Made by a program: the position numbers and the translations under genes. 64,000 nucleotides of DNA from Leishmania martiniquensis (taxonomy: Eukaryota > Euglenozoa > Kinetoplastea > Trypanosomatida > Trypanosomatidae), in the NCBI RefSeq assembly GCF_017916325.1, contig NC_090144.1:10001-74000 (forward strand). The letters are read 5' to 3'. A model generated the notes under the pieces. It ran no database searches, was not told the origin of the DNA, and saw only the letters and a list, made by a program, of their open reading frames with translations. Shown here piece after piece: positions 1 through 9,248 of the stretch; position 1 is the stretch's first letter, and the number at the start of each line of letters is the position of its first letter.

Positions 1-977
1 CCGATTGGCAAGCGCACCCTACATTACCCGACACGCCCTAACATCGCACAGGTGGGCTTTTGACTGCTCGAGGGAGCTGCTCAGATGGAATGTGAAGCTA
101 GCATCGTTCTGTCCAGCGGGACTATTTACGCGGGATGATGCTGAAGGCTAAGTGTTTTGACGCGGCTGAGTGCTTCTGTGGAAATCTTCCCTCTTTTCAT
201 CTCATAATGCTCTCATACAATCGTGGAAGCGGTAGCTGAGATGTAACTAGTTTCAGTCCCCCCCCCCTGGCCTGCGGTGATGCGAATTAATGTGCGCAGG
301 GGGATGAATTAGGTAGAAATACTAGCAGGCGGTCTTTTGTTGAGGGAACAGAACAGACGAGCGATGACAGGCGAATCAAGCTTTACCGCTTTTTTCGGGG
401 CCAGGCGGCTGTGTGTCGCAATCCGATTTCCATGTATATATGCATATGGAAAGTAGAGAGGGAGTGTACAGACCACCTCTTAACACATACATGCGCGAGG
501 GTCTTTGTGCTTTTCTAGAATCTCGTAGCAAAGTATTTTGTTCATAGCCTTTGCTACAGCCGATGTCTTTTTTACTTCCTTTTCTGACATTAGGTCAGTG
601 CCGCCGTTGCTAAGTGAGGCCTTTGCTGCTGACAAAAAAGAGTGAACTCCGTTCATGAAGGTGGTTACCCGTGTCATCTTTCACATTCTCCTCTGCTTTT
701 AGTTATCGGCATGCAAATGCTGCTGGCTAGGAGGGAGTGAGCCTGTGGCGAGGGAAAATCTCTCAAGGACGCGTGGTGCGCAGACATTTTTGGTTGGCTT
801 GCATATGGCTAGCAGAAGTGACGCTCCGCGCGCCCTTCTACGGAATAAAGTGTTTTTTCCTTTAAATGTAACTGAGCAGTAGAATACTATTACTTCTTCT
901 TTCCTTGCATCTGTTGCTTCTTTTGCTGAACGAGAAGGTTCGCAGGTAAGCAGATTTCATTGTTAGTTTTCATAGAA
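1..977. other. Gene-free leading stretch (5' flank of first gene)
   Basis: No convincing gene. A C-run sits at 258-266 and short T-rich stretches are scattered through. A polypyrimidine tract at about 891-931 is followed by AG at 933-934 and 944-945, the likely trans-splice acceptors of the gene starting at 978. No telomeric repeats are visible at the left edge, so the window starts inside a chromosome arm or at a trimmed contig end. Confidence 0.6.
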
Positions 978-1412
978 ATGATGAACGAGAGCGCTTCCGC
1001 GCAAGAAAGTGGCGGTACCGATCGCGAGAGGGTGCTGGAAAAAATGCTGCAAGATGAGATAGCAAGGCGATATGTGGCGGAGTCCACGGCAGAAGGGCTG
1101 CGGAGGCAGCTGAAGCTGCAAGTGCGAGAAGGTACGAGCCCACAACAAGCTGTGGACTTCCAGAATGAGTCCGTGTGTGAAACCTCCAGGCTGGATGCAG
1201 GTACTGATTGCTCACTTGTGGGGGAGATCGAACACAGGGAAAATGATGACGCTTCGCTTCAAGCCGAGAACAAGCGGCTGAGACAGTACATAAGACGCCA
1301 AAATGCTCTTATCGATATTCTGCGCCGGCAGAAAGTTCTTCTTGAAGCCAGTGCAGCTATCGCCATATCTGAACGGGACTTCAGCAGGCATTTGGAACTC
1401 CACAGGGTGTAA
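978..1412 (+). CDS. Small coiled-coil protein with TEX9-like C-terminus
   Basis: A 144-residue, highly charged protein. Residues 16-52 form an amphipathic helix-rich segment, 53-90 is a low-complexity linker, and 94-141 is a second helix with the pattern ENKRLRQYIRRQ...LIDILRRQKVLLEAS...SERDFSRHLEL. That last segment resembles the conserved C-terminal end of TEX9-type coiled-coil proteins (LIDxLKRQKxHxEAA followed by a short acidic/aromatic helix), which are linked to cilia and centriolar satellites. The similarity is from memory and was not searched. The start is the first of two adjacent ATGs, 30-45 bases after predicted splice acceptors; the reading frame is open a little further upstream without another ATG. 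A cytoskeletal or flagellar role is inferred. No signal peptide or membrane segment is visible. Confidence 0.75.
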   Translation: MMNESASAQESGGTDRERVLEKMLQDEIARRYVAESTAEGLRRQLKLQVREGTSPQQAVDFQNESVCETSRLDAGTDCSLVGEIEHRENDDASLQAENKRLRQYIRRQNALIDILRRQKVLLEASAAIAISERDFSRHLELHRV

Positions 1413-2035
1413 ATGCTGGAAGACCTTTCAGGAAGCAAAAGAAGCGAAGAGTGGCGTGTAGAAGGTTTGGTGAAGAGGGACAGTGCCTACGCTGCACGCG
1501 CTTAGCCACCTCGGGCTGTAGGCGACGCTTTTCTCTTTCTATATATAAAGATATGTATATATGTTGAGGTGTTTGTTTGTGAGTATTGGTGTGTGTTGAT
1601 GTTTGGGTGGCTGTTGTATATTGCGCGAGCTGTGAAGGAATCGAATGCTTTATTGACTACTGTTGGAAAGAAAGCGATATAGGAGAAAAAAAACCTTGCG
1701 GGTTACTTTTTTAGGGATACTCGCAATCTCGGTTCCCACGCTCTGCTGCCGGCGATGTAGGGGATAAACCGAAGGCAATTGCTTCCGGTCATAGTTCTGG
1801 GCGTCTTTTTAATCTAGCATACTGCCTGGTAGGTGAAGTGTTGCTTGTATGGCTAAGAGTTCCTAATTGTTCCGCCTGGGAGGCCCACGATTCCTCTTAG
1901 AGCGGCACTTTTCTCGATACATGTGCTGGAGACTCTGAACTCATCTTTGCTTTCGTGTTTCCTGCCTTTCTCTCTTTGTGGATACTTTTCAAGTACGGGC
2001 AAAGGGATAAGCGGAGCGGTGAAAGCGGATCCGAA
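1413..2035. other. Intergenic: 3' UTR and splice region
   Basis: Non-coding. An AT-rich alternating run (TATATATAAAGATATGTATATATG-like) lies at about 1540-1565, followed by TG-rich sequence to 1620. The pyrimidine tract at 1941-1991 belongs to the next gene. Confidence 0.6.
1941..1993 (+). promoter_or_regulatory. Polypyrimidine tract and trans-splice acceptor
   Basis: A C/T-dominated run ends at the AG of 1992-1993 and gives a 42-base 5' UTR. It supports ATG 2036 over the upstream GTG at 1955, which would lie before the acceptor. Confidence 0.6.
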
Positions 2036-3157
2036 ATGGCGTGCGTCACCGGCGATGAGACCGGTATTGTAAAAATATGGGATATCTCGAAAAGCAGCGG
2101 CGCGACACTTAAATTCTCCTTTGGTGAGCAGAGCCGCAAACGTGCGGTGATGGGCATGTGCTGGCAAGACAGTAGAACATCGTCTGTAGCATTTTCTACC
2201 AATGACGGTGCTCTTTCTGTGCTCGACATAAACGATCAAATTGTAACTTCTCGTGCGAAAGCTAACTGTGTTGCCTGCTTGCCAAACGCGCTCTCTTTTG
2301 TAAAGGGAAGGCTTGTTCTCGTCTCAAAAGGGGGCGAGTGCAGTCTTTTTAATAGTGATCTAAGTGCGCACACGTCCTTTGCAGGTAACGGACCGGTCGA
2401 TGCCTTGCACATTCACCGTAAGTTCGGCATGGTGGCGATGGGAGGAAGGGAGAATGATTTCTGCGTATACGACTTGGCCTCGGAGTCCGTGGATACGGCT
2501 GTGTTTAAGGCAAGAAACGTGAGAGACCACATTTTGGATGTTCCGTTCCCTGTGTTTGTGACGGGCGCCTGCATCATTAGTCCATATGTGTTCGCCACAT
2601 GCACTGCATATCATCAAGTACGTTTTTACGACCGACGCTCGAACGACCGACCGGTGCAAGAGTTCGAGATCAGTCGGGAGATCGAACGGCGACCAACAAC
2701 GATGGTACAGTGGAATGCAAACAAGTTCCTGATCGGTGAGGCCAGCGGCGACGTTCACCTCTATGATACTCGGCGGGGCTTCAGCTCGCGTGCAAAGCTT
2801 CGTGGCGGCGTAGGGAGTGTACGATGCATGTGCAAGCACCCTGCTGGGCACCAAATCCTCGGGGTCACCGGGCTGGATCGTAAAGCACGACTTTACCATG
2901 TGCCGACAGGCAAACTACTTCTCTCGATCTACGTGAAACAGAAGGCGAATTGCTTGCTGCTTGACAAGAAGCTCCCGCTGACCGACAAAGTGTCATCATA
3001 CAGCGGCATTGTGAACATGAAGCAGCCGGAAAAGGCGAATACATTAGGAGATGCGATTTGGGATGACATGGAGCCTTTGCTTGAAGGCCTGGATGAGGAG
3101 GATACTGCAGTGGATGCAGCTGTTGAGAGCAGGCGTAAAGTGCAGCGAAGAGAGTGA
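2036..3157 (+). CDS. WD40 ribosome-biogenesis protein, WDR74/Nsa1 family
   Basis: A 373-residue beta-propeller protein. It matches the human WDR74/yeast Nsa1 pattern closely: an early TGDETGIVKIWD blade, a GRENDFCVYDL blade near residue 136, the diagnostic FKARNVRD segment, a CTAYHQVRFYD blade, then GVGSVRCMCKHP and GLDRKARLYHV blades, ending in a CLLLD strand and a charged tail. Nsa1 sits on nucleolar pre-60S particles and is released by the AAA ATPase Rix7/NVL; WDR74 also links to the MTR4-exosome. The same nucleolar role is inferred here. The start follows a strong acceptor at 1993. Family membership rests on blade sequence and order; the exact blade count was not modelled. Confidence 0.9.
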   Translation: MACVTGDETGIVKIWDISKSSGATLKFSFGEQSRKRAVMGMCWQDSRTSSVAFSTNDGALSVLDINDQIVTSRAKANCVACLPNALSFVKGRLVLVSKGGECSLFNSDLSAHTSFAGNGPVDALHIHRKFGMVAMGGRENDFCVYDLASESVDTAVFKARNVRDHILDVPFPVFVTGACIISPYVFATCTAYHQVRFYDRRSNDRPVQEFEISREIERRPTTMVQWNANKFLIGEASGDVHLYDTRRGFSSRAKLRGGVGSVRCMCKHPAGHQILGVTGLDRKARLYHVPTGKLLLSIYVKQKANCLLLDKKLPLTDKVSSYSGIVNMKQPEKANTLGDAIWDDMEPLLEGLDEEDTAVDAAVESRRKVQRRE

Positions 3158-3780
3158 TAAAGTATGTCTTTTCTTCAGCTTGTGTATAGTATCGATAAAA
3201 AGAGAAGGGGATCGCTTCGCGAAAGGAGCTCTCCAAGAGAGCATTTCCCTCTGGAAGAACATGTCGAGAGGAGAGCGTGTCTAACACTCAGCATGATTTT
3301 TCTTTCACAAGTAAGATGAAAGCATAAAAAATCAGAGTGCACTAGAAAGGAGTAGTAATCTTGTGGTTACTGGCTCAGGTGGCTTTTCAAAGAACGGGGC
3401 TTTCGCGGAGAGCATCACGCATGCGGTAGCTCTGCAGGGTAGGTGAAAGGAGCAGTTTCTGGCTGGGAACACTGCTCTATATTGGTGCATCTGCCGCAGA
3501 GTAAAATGGTAAAGTAGGCGCTTGAAGATTCTTTAGCGCAACTCGAGTTTGTGCGGTTCTTAGCTGGGGGCCGGTGTGCGAGTCTTTCCGCTCGCAGGAG
3601 GGTTGCAGCTTTTAACTTTCCATCTTTTACTCCCATCTTCTCGCGGACTACTCTCGACAAAGTATACGATTCATGCGTTTGACTGGAATAAAAAAAAGCA
3701 GTTTTAGTTTTCCGACCAGACGATTGTGGTGGGCAGCTACCTCTGATTGACATTGCGACACATTTGCTTCACTGAAAATC
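3158..3780. other. Intergenic
   Basis: No gene seen. It contains A-rich patches near 3320 and 3690 and pyrimidine patches near 3615-3650. A weak tract ends at AG 3718-3719, the probable acceptor for the next gene. Confidence 0.5.
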
Positions 3781-4104
3781 ATGGCTTCTTGCCGAACTGG
3801 CCGGCTTCCAATGCCGGATGACCCGCTGTGCAACCCATCGAGCATGCATGGGCTCCGCCACAGCAGCCGTCTTGCCGGGCTTGGCATGATCGCTGTTATC
3901 TGGATCATGTATGAGAAGTTGCGCCACTCGCACCACTACATAACGTACAAAGGCCCTGAAAACCCATTTGCCCGCATCCGGCATCGCCGTTTCCCTGGTG
4001 GCGCGTTCATGTTTGGTTGGGGTAACAACGGCTTGAACCGTGACTGTGGTATAAAAGAGTTCGAGTGCTGGGCTGGATATACTGGTAAGGAGTACACCTA
4101 CTAG
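3781..4104 (+). CDS. Small single-pass membrane protein, possibly mitochondrial (COX6A-like?)
   Basis: A 107-residue protein. One hydrophobic helix at about residues 31-46 (LAGLGMIAVIWIMYEKL) is flanked by basic, His-rich sequence. After it come HHYITY (51-56), RIRHRRFPGG (65-74) and a Gly/Trp/Asn-rich C-terminus. The order helix, then His-rich linker, then RIR-x-x-x-FP-x-G recalls cytochrome c oxidase subunit VIa, where a RIR-x-K-x-FPWGDG segment follows the single helix. This is a weak visual resemblance and only a hypothesis. The N-terminus is not a clear mitochondrial presequence. The ATG follows an acceptor at 3719 by about 60 bases. Composition and lack of overlap favour a real gene. 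Confidence 0.65.
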   Translation: MASCRTGRLPMPDDPLCNPSSMHGLRHSSRLAGLGMIAVIWIMYEKLRHSHHYITYKGPENPFARIRHRRFPGGAFMFGWGNNGLNRDCGIKEFECWAGYTGKEYTY

Positions 4105-4704
4105 TGTTTATTTTCATTCAGGACAGGGTAGCTGTTCCATTTTTGTCCTGCGCACGGCTGAGGACCCTTAGGTAGTAAGTCTAGAATGGCACGGTGGTGG
4201 AGTGCATCTCAAAAAGCAACGGCAAAGCAGTTTGTTTTCTTGTTTTTTTATGATCTTGATTCTTGAATAGAGAAAGGGGAGAGAGAAAAGGTAGGACTGC
4301 CACCTCTCTGAAGCTACATGTTGCTTCTTCAGGTGTGGATGCACCATACGAGGCACCGTAACGCCTGGAGATGAAGGACAGGGGTGTGTTAGCGTCGTCG
4401 GCTCGGCGCATACAGAGGGAGTGTAGGCAGGGCATCGCGTTCGTGTACATGGAGGGTGATGGACGCTTGGTAGAAAGCAAAGTCGCTTAGGCAGCTCGTG
4501 GGCAGCTAGAACTTCTCTTCTTTGGCAACTCTCTACCTTTGTTTTTTTAAGATCGCCGCATATCTACTTGGCGCAACGTTTACAAACTGCCGCATCTACA
4601 AATTCCTCTTCCTCGTGAAGGCTTTGCAGGTTGCCGCTATAGAAGAAGCTGCTCTGTCATCCTTCATTGACCGCAAAAAAAAACAGAAGGCGCAGCGTGC
4701 AGTG
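4105..4704. other. Intergenic, with open frame lacking ATG from 4510
   Basis: 3' UTR of the preceding gene. A pyrimidine-rich tract follows at 4513-4549, ending at AG 4550-4551. The frame of the next gene is already open from 4510 but has no ATG until 4705. The translated 4552-4704 stretch is protein-like (hydrophobic, then Ala/Glu, then Lys-rich), so the annotated start downstream may be too short. Confidence 0.45.
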
Positions 4705-4890
4705 ATGAACAGAGCTGAGGCTGCGTGGAATCAGCAACAGCCGTTAACCTTGGCATACGACCGTGATGCGTTTCTCGAGGCAATGGAAAAGTACTCGAAC
4801 TATGTGAGCTCGTGGAGTTGGATCATAGGTGGGCCCTCGAGCTACTTTGTTGTGGAGCCGGGACATCGGTCGCCTGAGCCTTCACTGTAG
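4705..4890 (+). CDS. Short hypothetical protein, start uncertain
   Basis: From the first in-frame ATG the product is 61 residues: an Ala/Gln-rich start, a DRDAFLEAMEKYSNYV helix and a Trp/Gly-rich end (SSWSWIIGGPSSYFVVEPG). The same frame stays open upstream to 4510 and encodes FLVKALQVAAIEEAALSSF and a Lys cluster (DRKKKQKAQR) that reads as continuous protein, yet no ATG exists there. Either translation starts at 4705, a non-ATG codon is used, or an ATG was lost by mutation or sequencing error. It lies just after another small, possibly mitochondrial protein. Family not recognised. Confidence 0.5.
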   Translation: MNRAEAAWNQQQPLTLAYDRDAFLEAMEKYSNYVSSWSWIIGGPSSYFVVEPGHRSPEPSL

Positions 4891-5304
4891 CTGTTGCTGT
4901 TTAGTGCCGGGTGCTAGATGATTGTGGTGGTAGATGGATTGTACGCATTTCGCTAACACATATGAGGACGTCATTCCATTTTCTGCGTGGATCAAGAGTA
5001 GTCTTCTGCAATGAAAAGCAGGAAGGAAAATCATATTGAGTCCTTGGATACGAGAGAAGAATCGATCCCTGTAGATTTTCCCTGTTGGCGTAACAGCTAG
5101 TGTTGGAGGCGTAGAACGCACCTTCACCTGAATGGGGGGTATTTAAGCATGATGTGCCTCCTTCCCCACCTTTGCTGTTGCTGATGATGCTCTCTCTCTC
5201 TAGATGTCACGCCTCTCTCTTTTCCTTTCGGTCTTACCGCGTGTCTTTTGATGGATGTAAGGTTTTTTCATGGGGTGTGCGCGTCCTGCAAGCGCTCAGA
5301 AATC
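4891..5304. other. Intergenic with strong acceptor candidates
   Basis: No gene. A CT-rich run at 5157-5203 ends in CTCTCTCTCTAG at 5192-5203. A second pyrimidine run at about 5211-5248 is followed by AG at 5259-5260 and 5290-5291. The second set would exclude ATG 5251 and favour ATG 5305 for the next gene. Confidence 0.5.
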
Positions 5305-7161
5305 ATGGATGTGAAGGAGTTTGTGCAGCGCTTCCCAAAGTCGGCACTCAGCGCGAAGCTTGCTTTGTCGCTGGAAGGCGCTGATCAACGGAATTTGGTT
5401 CTCTTGCTCATTGACGAGGCCGTCTACTGTGACGCTTGGGAAGCTTATTTTGAGTTTGCCGAGCGCAGCAAGGTTGCCATAACAGAGGAAGTGGCTCTTG
5501 CGGCAGTGCAGGTAGTCGGACTGGATCCTCTTAGCGCACCTTTGTGGGTAAAGGCTGCAGCCTGCTGCGAATCATTGGCGTCGCGAAGGAGCCTGTATGA
5601 GTTCGGTCTGTCGGTACCTCTGCATGGCTGGCAGCAGCTCTTCGAAGAGTATCGTCGGTGCATTGACAGCGATGAGGGTGGCCATGCTATTTCAGAAGCT
5701 GAATGCCGGTGCGTTTCGAGTGTATTGTCAGCGGAAAGCTGGCCTGACCGTTATGCCAAGGTTGAGGCAGCCGCTGAGGCAGAGGAAATCCGGCTAGCTT
5801 GGCTGAACCTGATTTCCACTATGCTGAAAAGTCTCGACTCGGGGGCCATCGATAGGGATCTACAACTGCGGCGGATAGATCTGGCGATGCGTCAGATGTG
5901 CACTCAGTTACCAGGGGATGACTCTTGCTGGTACCAGCATGCCCTCTTTCAACTTCGCATCTTGGAGGATGCTGATGGCGCCAAGAAGACCATTGCGAGC
6001 GGGATAGCGGCAGCAGGGCCATCGTTCGGATTAGAAAACATAGCTGCTGTCTTGGACGACGCTTCGAACATCAGCAGCAGCATCGGCACCTCGAGCGGTG
6101 ACGTACTCAGCGCAACAAAGGTATTGGTGCAGCAGCGTCGTGCGGCGGAGGAATTGGCTTCGACTGGAATCACAAAGGAGGGTGTGCGTGCGTTGCGCTC
6201 TGTAGGAAAGAGCGCCGCTCAGCAGGGGCTTGGGGATTGGAAGATCTTCTCGCAGTGGCGAAGCGCGGAGGATATGGCAGCGCGGGACACCAAAATGGCT
6301 GTGAAGGTGCTGGAGAATGGCATGATCTGCTGTTCGCACTCTCCCATAGATGCCTTGCTGTTGGGTAGCGAGGCGGCGCAGTACCACCTTTTGCAACGAC
6401 ACGAGCGCGAAACACTTGGATACGCAGAGCAGCAGATTGAGCAGCAGTCTGGGCTGCATCACCGCGGCAAAATTATGGCGTCGTGGAACAATCTGGTGCG
6501 TATTGAGAGCCTCCTGGGTCTGAGTTTTTCAAAGGCAGCAACACGGCGTGCAGAGTTATTCCCGCAGAGTCGTATTGCCACATTCATGGAGCATAGCAGG
6601 GTTGGAGACTACTTACCGTGCGACCGGAATACCTTCCGATGGGTGCGTTTCATCGAAGATTTCAATATGGACAAGGCGTCGGTTGAGGAGACGCCGTTTC
6701 ATGGGATTGTGCCCCCGCGAAACAAGGCGGTGGCGGTGAAACATGGATTAGTGGTGGAATGCGAAACACCAGACGATCTGCAATGGGAGCCATTCGTGCC
6801 GCCGCCCAGCTGCTTGCCCTCTCGCGAGGAAGATAACCCTGACGAAGTCACTGGGGCTCGAGAGTTGCGCGGAAAGCTCGTCTATCGCGTGAAAGTGGAC
6901 CCGCGCACAGCAGCACGATGCCAGAGGGAGAAAGCAGCGAGGCAGCGGTCCAAGATGGGAGAAGAAGCCGAGCGAGGCGGCGCTCTTGGGGCGCTGCTGC
7001 AACGTTCCCGTGCAGTGAATCTGACTGTTGGTCAGACGAAGCGCTTGCAGTCGATCTCCGCAGATTGGATTGTGCACGTGCTGACCGCTTCTGAGCTCGA
7101 TTTGGAGCGCACTCTTAAGGAACGCTCGGAGCGGCAGGCGAATCACGACGACCGTATGTGA
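5305..7161 (+). CDS. HAT-repeat protein, probable divergent CstF-77/Rna14
   Basis: A 618-residue, all-helical protein. Repeated helix pairs carry W-x-x-(Y/F) signatures typical of HAT (half-a-TPR) repeats: AWEAYFEFAERSK and LWVKAAACCES near the start, WLNLISTML and CWYQHALFQLR in the middle, then WKIFSQWRSAEDMAARD and MASWNNLVRIESLLG. Closing the HAT part is SRVGDYLPCD, which aligns by eye with the DRYKFMDLYPC segment ending the HAT-C domain of CstF-77. CstF-77 scaffolds the cleavage stimulation factor in mRNA 3'-end formation; in trypanosomatids polyadenylation is coupled to downstream trans-splicing. A basic tail of about 130 residues follows. Start 5305 is preferred because of acceptors at 5260/5291; ATG 5251 would add 18 residues. 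Other HAT proteins (Utp6, Prp39, Clf1) are less likely but not excluded. Confidence 0.6.
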   Translation: MDVKEFVQRFPKSALSAKLALSLEGADQRNLVLLLIDEAVYCDAWEAYFEFAERSKVAITEEVALAAVQVVGLDPLSAPLWVKAAACCESLASRRSLYEFGLSVPLHGWQQLFEEYRRCIDSDEGGHAISEAECRCVSSVLSAESWPDRYAKVEAAAEAEEIRLAWLNLISTMLKSLDSGAIDRDLQLRRIDLAMRQMCTQLPGDDSCWYQHALFQLRILEDADGAKKTIASGIAAAGPSFGLENIAAVLDDASNISSSIGTSSGDVLSATKVLVQQRRAAEELASTGITKEGVRALRSVGKSAAQQGLGDWKIFSQWRSAEDMAARDTKMAVKVLENGMICCSHSPIDALLLGSEAAQYHLLQRHERETLGYAEQQIEQQSGLHHRGKIMASWNNLVRIESLLGLSFSKAATRRAELFPQSRIATFMEHSRVGDYLPCDRNTFRWVRFIEDFNMDKASVEETPFHGIVPPRNKAVAVKHGLVVECETPDDLQWEPFVPPPSCLPSREEDNPDEVTGARELRGKLVYRVKVDPRTAARCQREKAARQRSKMGEEAERGGALGALLQRSRAVNLTVGQTKRLQSISADWIVHVLTASELDLERTLKERSERQANHDDRM

Positions 7162-7643
7162 CACGGGGTAAGCAGGGAGGGGGGGGGCAATGATTGCGAC
7201 TTCGCTCCAGGGACACTGTGCAAAAGATCTGGGCGTCAGCTTCCCATCTCCTTGGCTCTTCTTCTTCACCAATAGCCTTGCGCTGCTCTACCGTTGTCGT
7301 CAGGGAAGTGGTGGGGCACCTTCCTTGTGTATCGTGAAATGACGATTGTGTGGCGCGGCTGCTCAGTAAGAGCACTTACCAAGAATCAAAAATACGAAAG
7401 AGTAGATAAGCAAGGAGCCCTACTTGGGGTGACGCACGCGAGTGTTGGTGAAGTTGTCCAGCTATAATCACTAATGCATGATGGTTCATCTTCCCTTCTC
7501 GATGTCTAGTTCTTAGTTCTTGTGACGACTCCTTTTCCGTTTCTTCCGCCTTCACTTTTTCTCATATCCTCTCTCATTCCATGTTTGGCGCGCGAACGCG
7601 AACGGGTCATTTGCACTGCGCTACATAATCGACATCAGATATC
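7162..7643. other. Intergenic
   Basis: No gene. A G-run lies at about 7178-7188. A long pyrimidine tract spans about 7527-7583. The next AG after it is 7637-7638, only five bases before the following ATG, so the true acceptor may be an earlier AG near 7515 or this one with a very short 5' UTR. Confidence 0.5.
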
Positions 7644-8609
7644 ATGGCGGAGGAAGATGTCACAGGTGAGGCGCTGCGTGTCTTAGGGCGCAACCCCTTT
7701 GAGGGAATCACCACAAAAACGCGTCTGCGGCAGCTGCTGCAAACGCACCAAGGCAGAGATAAGCTTTTCAAAGTAGCGCAGTATTTGCTTCGCATTTGGC
7801 TTTGGTGGGATTCCGTTGAGGTCAACATGAACTACGTGCCAGGTGAGAAATTTTCCCGGATAGAGAAGAATCTAATGACCATCATAAATAGTCGCCGCTT
7901 GTTCCGCCTGGGCCGTTTCTTTGGCGAGTTTGTCCGTATGCGCGTCACGCTCATCAAGGCATCTGAGCTGGTATATGTTCCAGTGAACGGTGGCCAGTGG
8001 GTCGCGCTCTTTATTCAATGCCAAATGCTGCTAGATATGCTGGCGAGGGGTTTGCTATTCGTCAAGTCGTTGCTGGAAGACGTCGCCTTCCTGGTTCAGA
8101 AGGGCTTCTTTCACAGTAACGTAGCTGGCCGTCTCATTTACGTGGCGACGCGGTGCGGGCTTCCAGTTCTCACAATCGACCTGTTCCTGAATACGCTGCG
8201 CCTTTACCAGGGTATTTTAGACGCCTCTACCACCGAATCTTCGAATGGGATCATGTTCTCGAAGCACTCCTTCTCTCTTCTTTCCAAATATGACCGAGTA
8301 GATAAGCTGCGCCGGAAGTTAGCGGCAACGACAGATGAGGAGGAGAGGCTGAAGGAGGTACTCAAGGAGCAGCAATTGGCGGTGAGCGAGGCCAACGACG
8401 AGAACGTTGTTTACGTAGACTCGTATGCTCAGCTTTTGTGGACTGACTTTGAGCTACACTGGATCTGCGTAACGGAGGCGAAACTGCTTTTAGATATATT
8501 CGTCGCTCTCTCAAACCTGAGAGGGTGGAAACTGCAGGGGGCCGTGAGTATCGCAGGCTTGTTCTCTGGGCTGTGCTCCGTTTACCGTGTGTGGACGTAC
8601 GGCCGCTAG
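7644..8609 (+). CDS. PEX11-family peroxin / glycosomal membrane protein
   Basis: A 321-residue protein. Near the N-terminus GRDKLFKVAQYLLRI (37-51) is the classic PEX11 amphipathic helix (GRDK followed by a basic/hydrophobic face) that bends peroxisomal membranes. SRRLFRLGRFFGEF is the second typical PEX11 helix. Hydrophobic stretches follow around 145-190, a charged coiled segment (TDEEERLKEVLKEQQL) links to the C-terminal part, and residues 298-317 (LQGAVSIAGLFSGLCSVYR) form a C-terminal membrane helix with a short basic end. In trypanosomatids PEX11 and its relatives GIM5A/B control glycosome number and shape. This protein is longer than the usual ~220-250 residues, so PEX11-like is safer than a specific name. 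Confidence 0.85.
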   Translation: MAEEDVTGEALRVLGRNPFEGITTKTRLRQLLQTHQGRDKLFKVAQYLLRIWLWWDSVEVNMNYVPGEKFSRIEKNLMTIINSRRLFRLGRFFGEFVRMRVTLIKASELVYVPVNGGQWVALFIQCQMLLDMLARGLLFVKSLLEDVAFLVQKGFFHSNVAGRLIYVATRCGLPVLTIDLFLNTLRLYQGILDASTTESSNGIMFSKHSFSLLSKYDRVDKLRRKLAATTDEEERLKEVLKEQQLAVSEANDENVVYVDSYAQLLWTDFELHWICVTEAKLLLDIFVALSNLRGWKLQGAVSIAGLFSGLCSVYRVWTYGR

Positions 8610-9248
8610 TTCGCACCTCGTTCTTCGTCTTCTTACCCCTGAGGCGTGACGCATGACTTTTCCTTCTGGGTCGTGGAACCGGTTCGCAGGTGATAATCGA
8701 CCTATACATATAAGCCGCCCCGTCTAGGTATGCTTTTGCCAGCGTGACACTGGTTGTCGTCTTTGCTAAGGCTGACATGGGCGTCTTACTCTTGGTTTCC
8801 CTGGTGCTTCACTGTGCTTTTTTTTTCGCTCGGTATTGTGGTCTTGGCGTACGCCAGTGTGTTTGCAAAACGGGGTGTGGCATGCACTGAAGCGCAGGCG
8901 GAGGAATGCGTAGTTTGTCGTTCGTGTGACTTTCCTTGCGACCAGGCGCGCTGCGTGAGGGTCGTTCGATGAAGCGCCCCGGATTTCACGTGCGGGTAGT
9001 CCTCCCCTTTTCCAGCCTGTGCATCACTTTCTCACCTTGAAACCTCCCTACACATGTACACTGTCGAACTCCCCCTGTCTCATTATCTCTGCTGGTGGTT
9101 TGTTCACTGACTATATTGATGCGCTTTTCGGCCAAGTACTGTTGTTTGCTGCTTTGCTAGCGCTTTGGGGTCAGCTGGTCTGCGACGCTGACAAGCCTGC
9201 TGTGGCTTCATTATTCTCGAGACTTTAGTGTCTGGAGTCGGCGTCAGT
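8610..9248. other. Intergenic
   Basis: No gene recognised. Pyrimidine stretches at about 8996-9010 and 9195-9217, with AG at 9219-9220 and 9227-9228, could serve the next gene. Open frames here start only from TTG or GTG. Confidence 0.5.

Noticed and set aside
480..677. 65-codon minus-strand frame with balanced composition
   Set aside because: No acceptor on the minus strand, opposite to all other genes, and a + strand pyrimidine tract overlaps its 5' flank. No family recognised.
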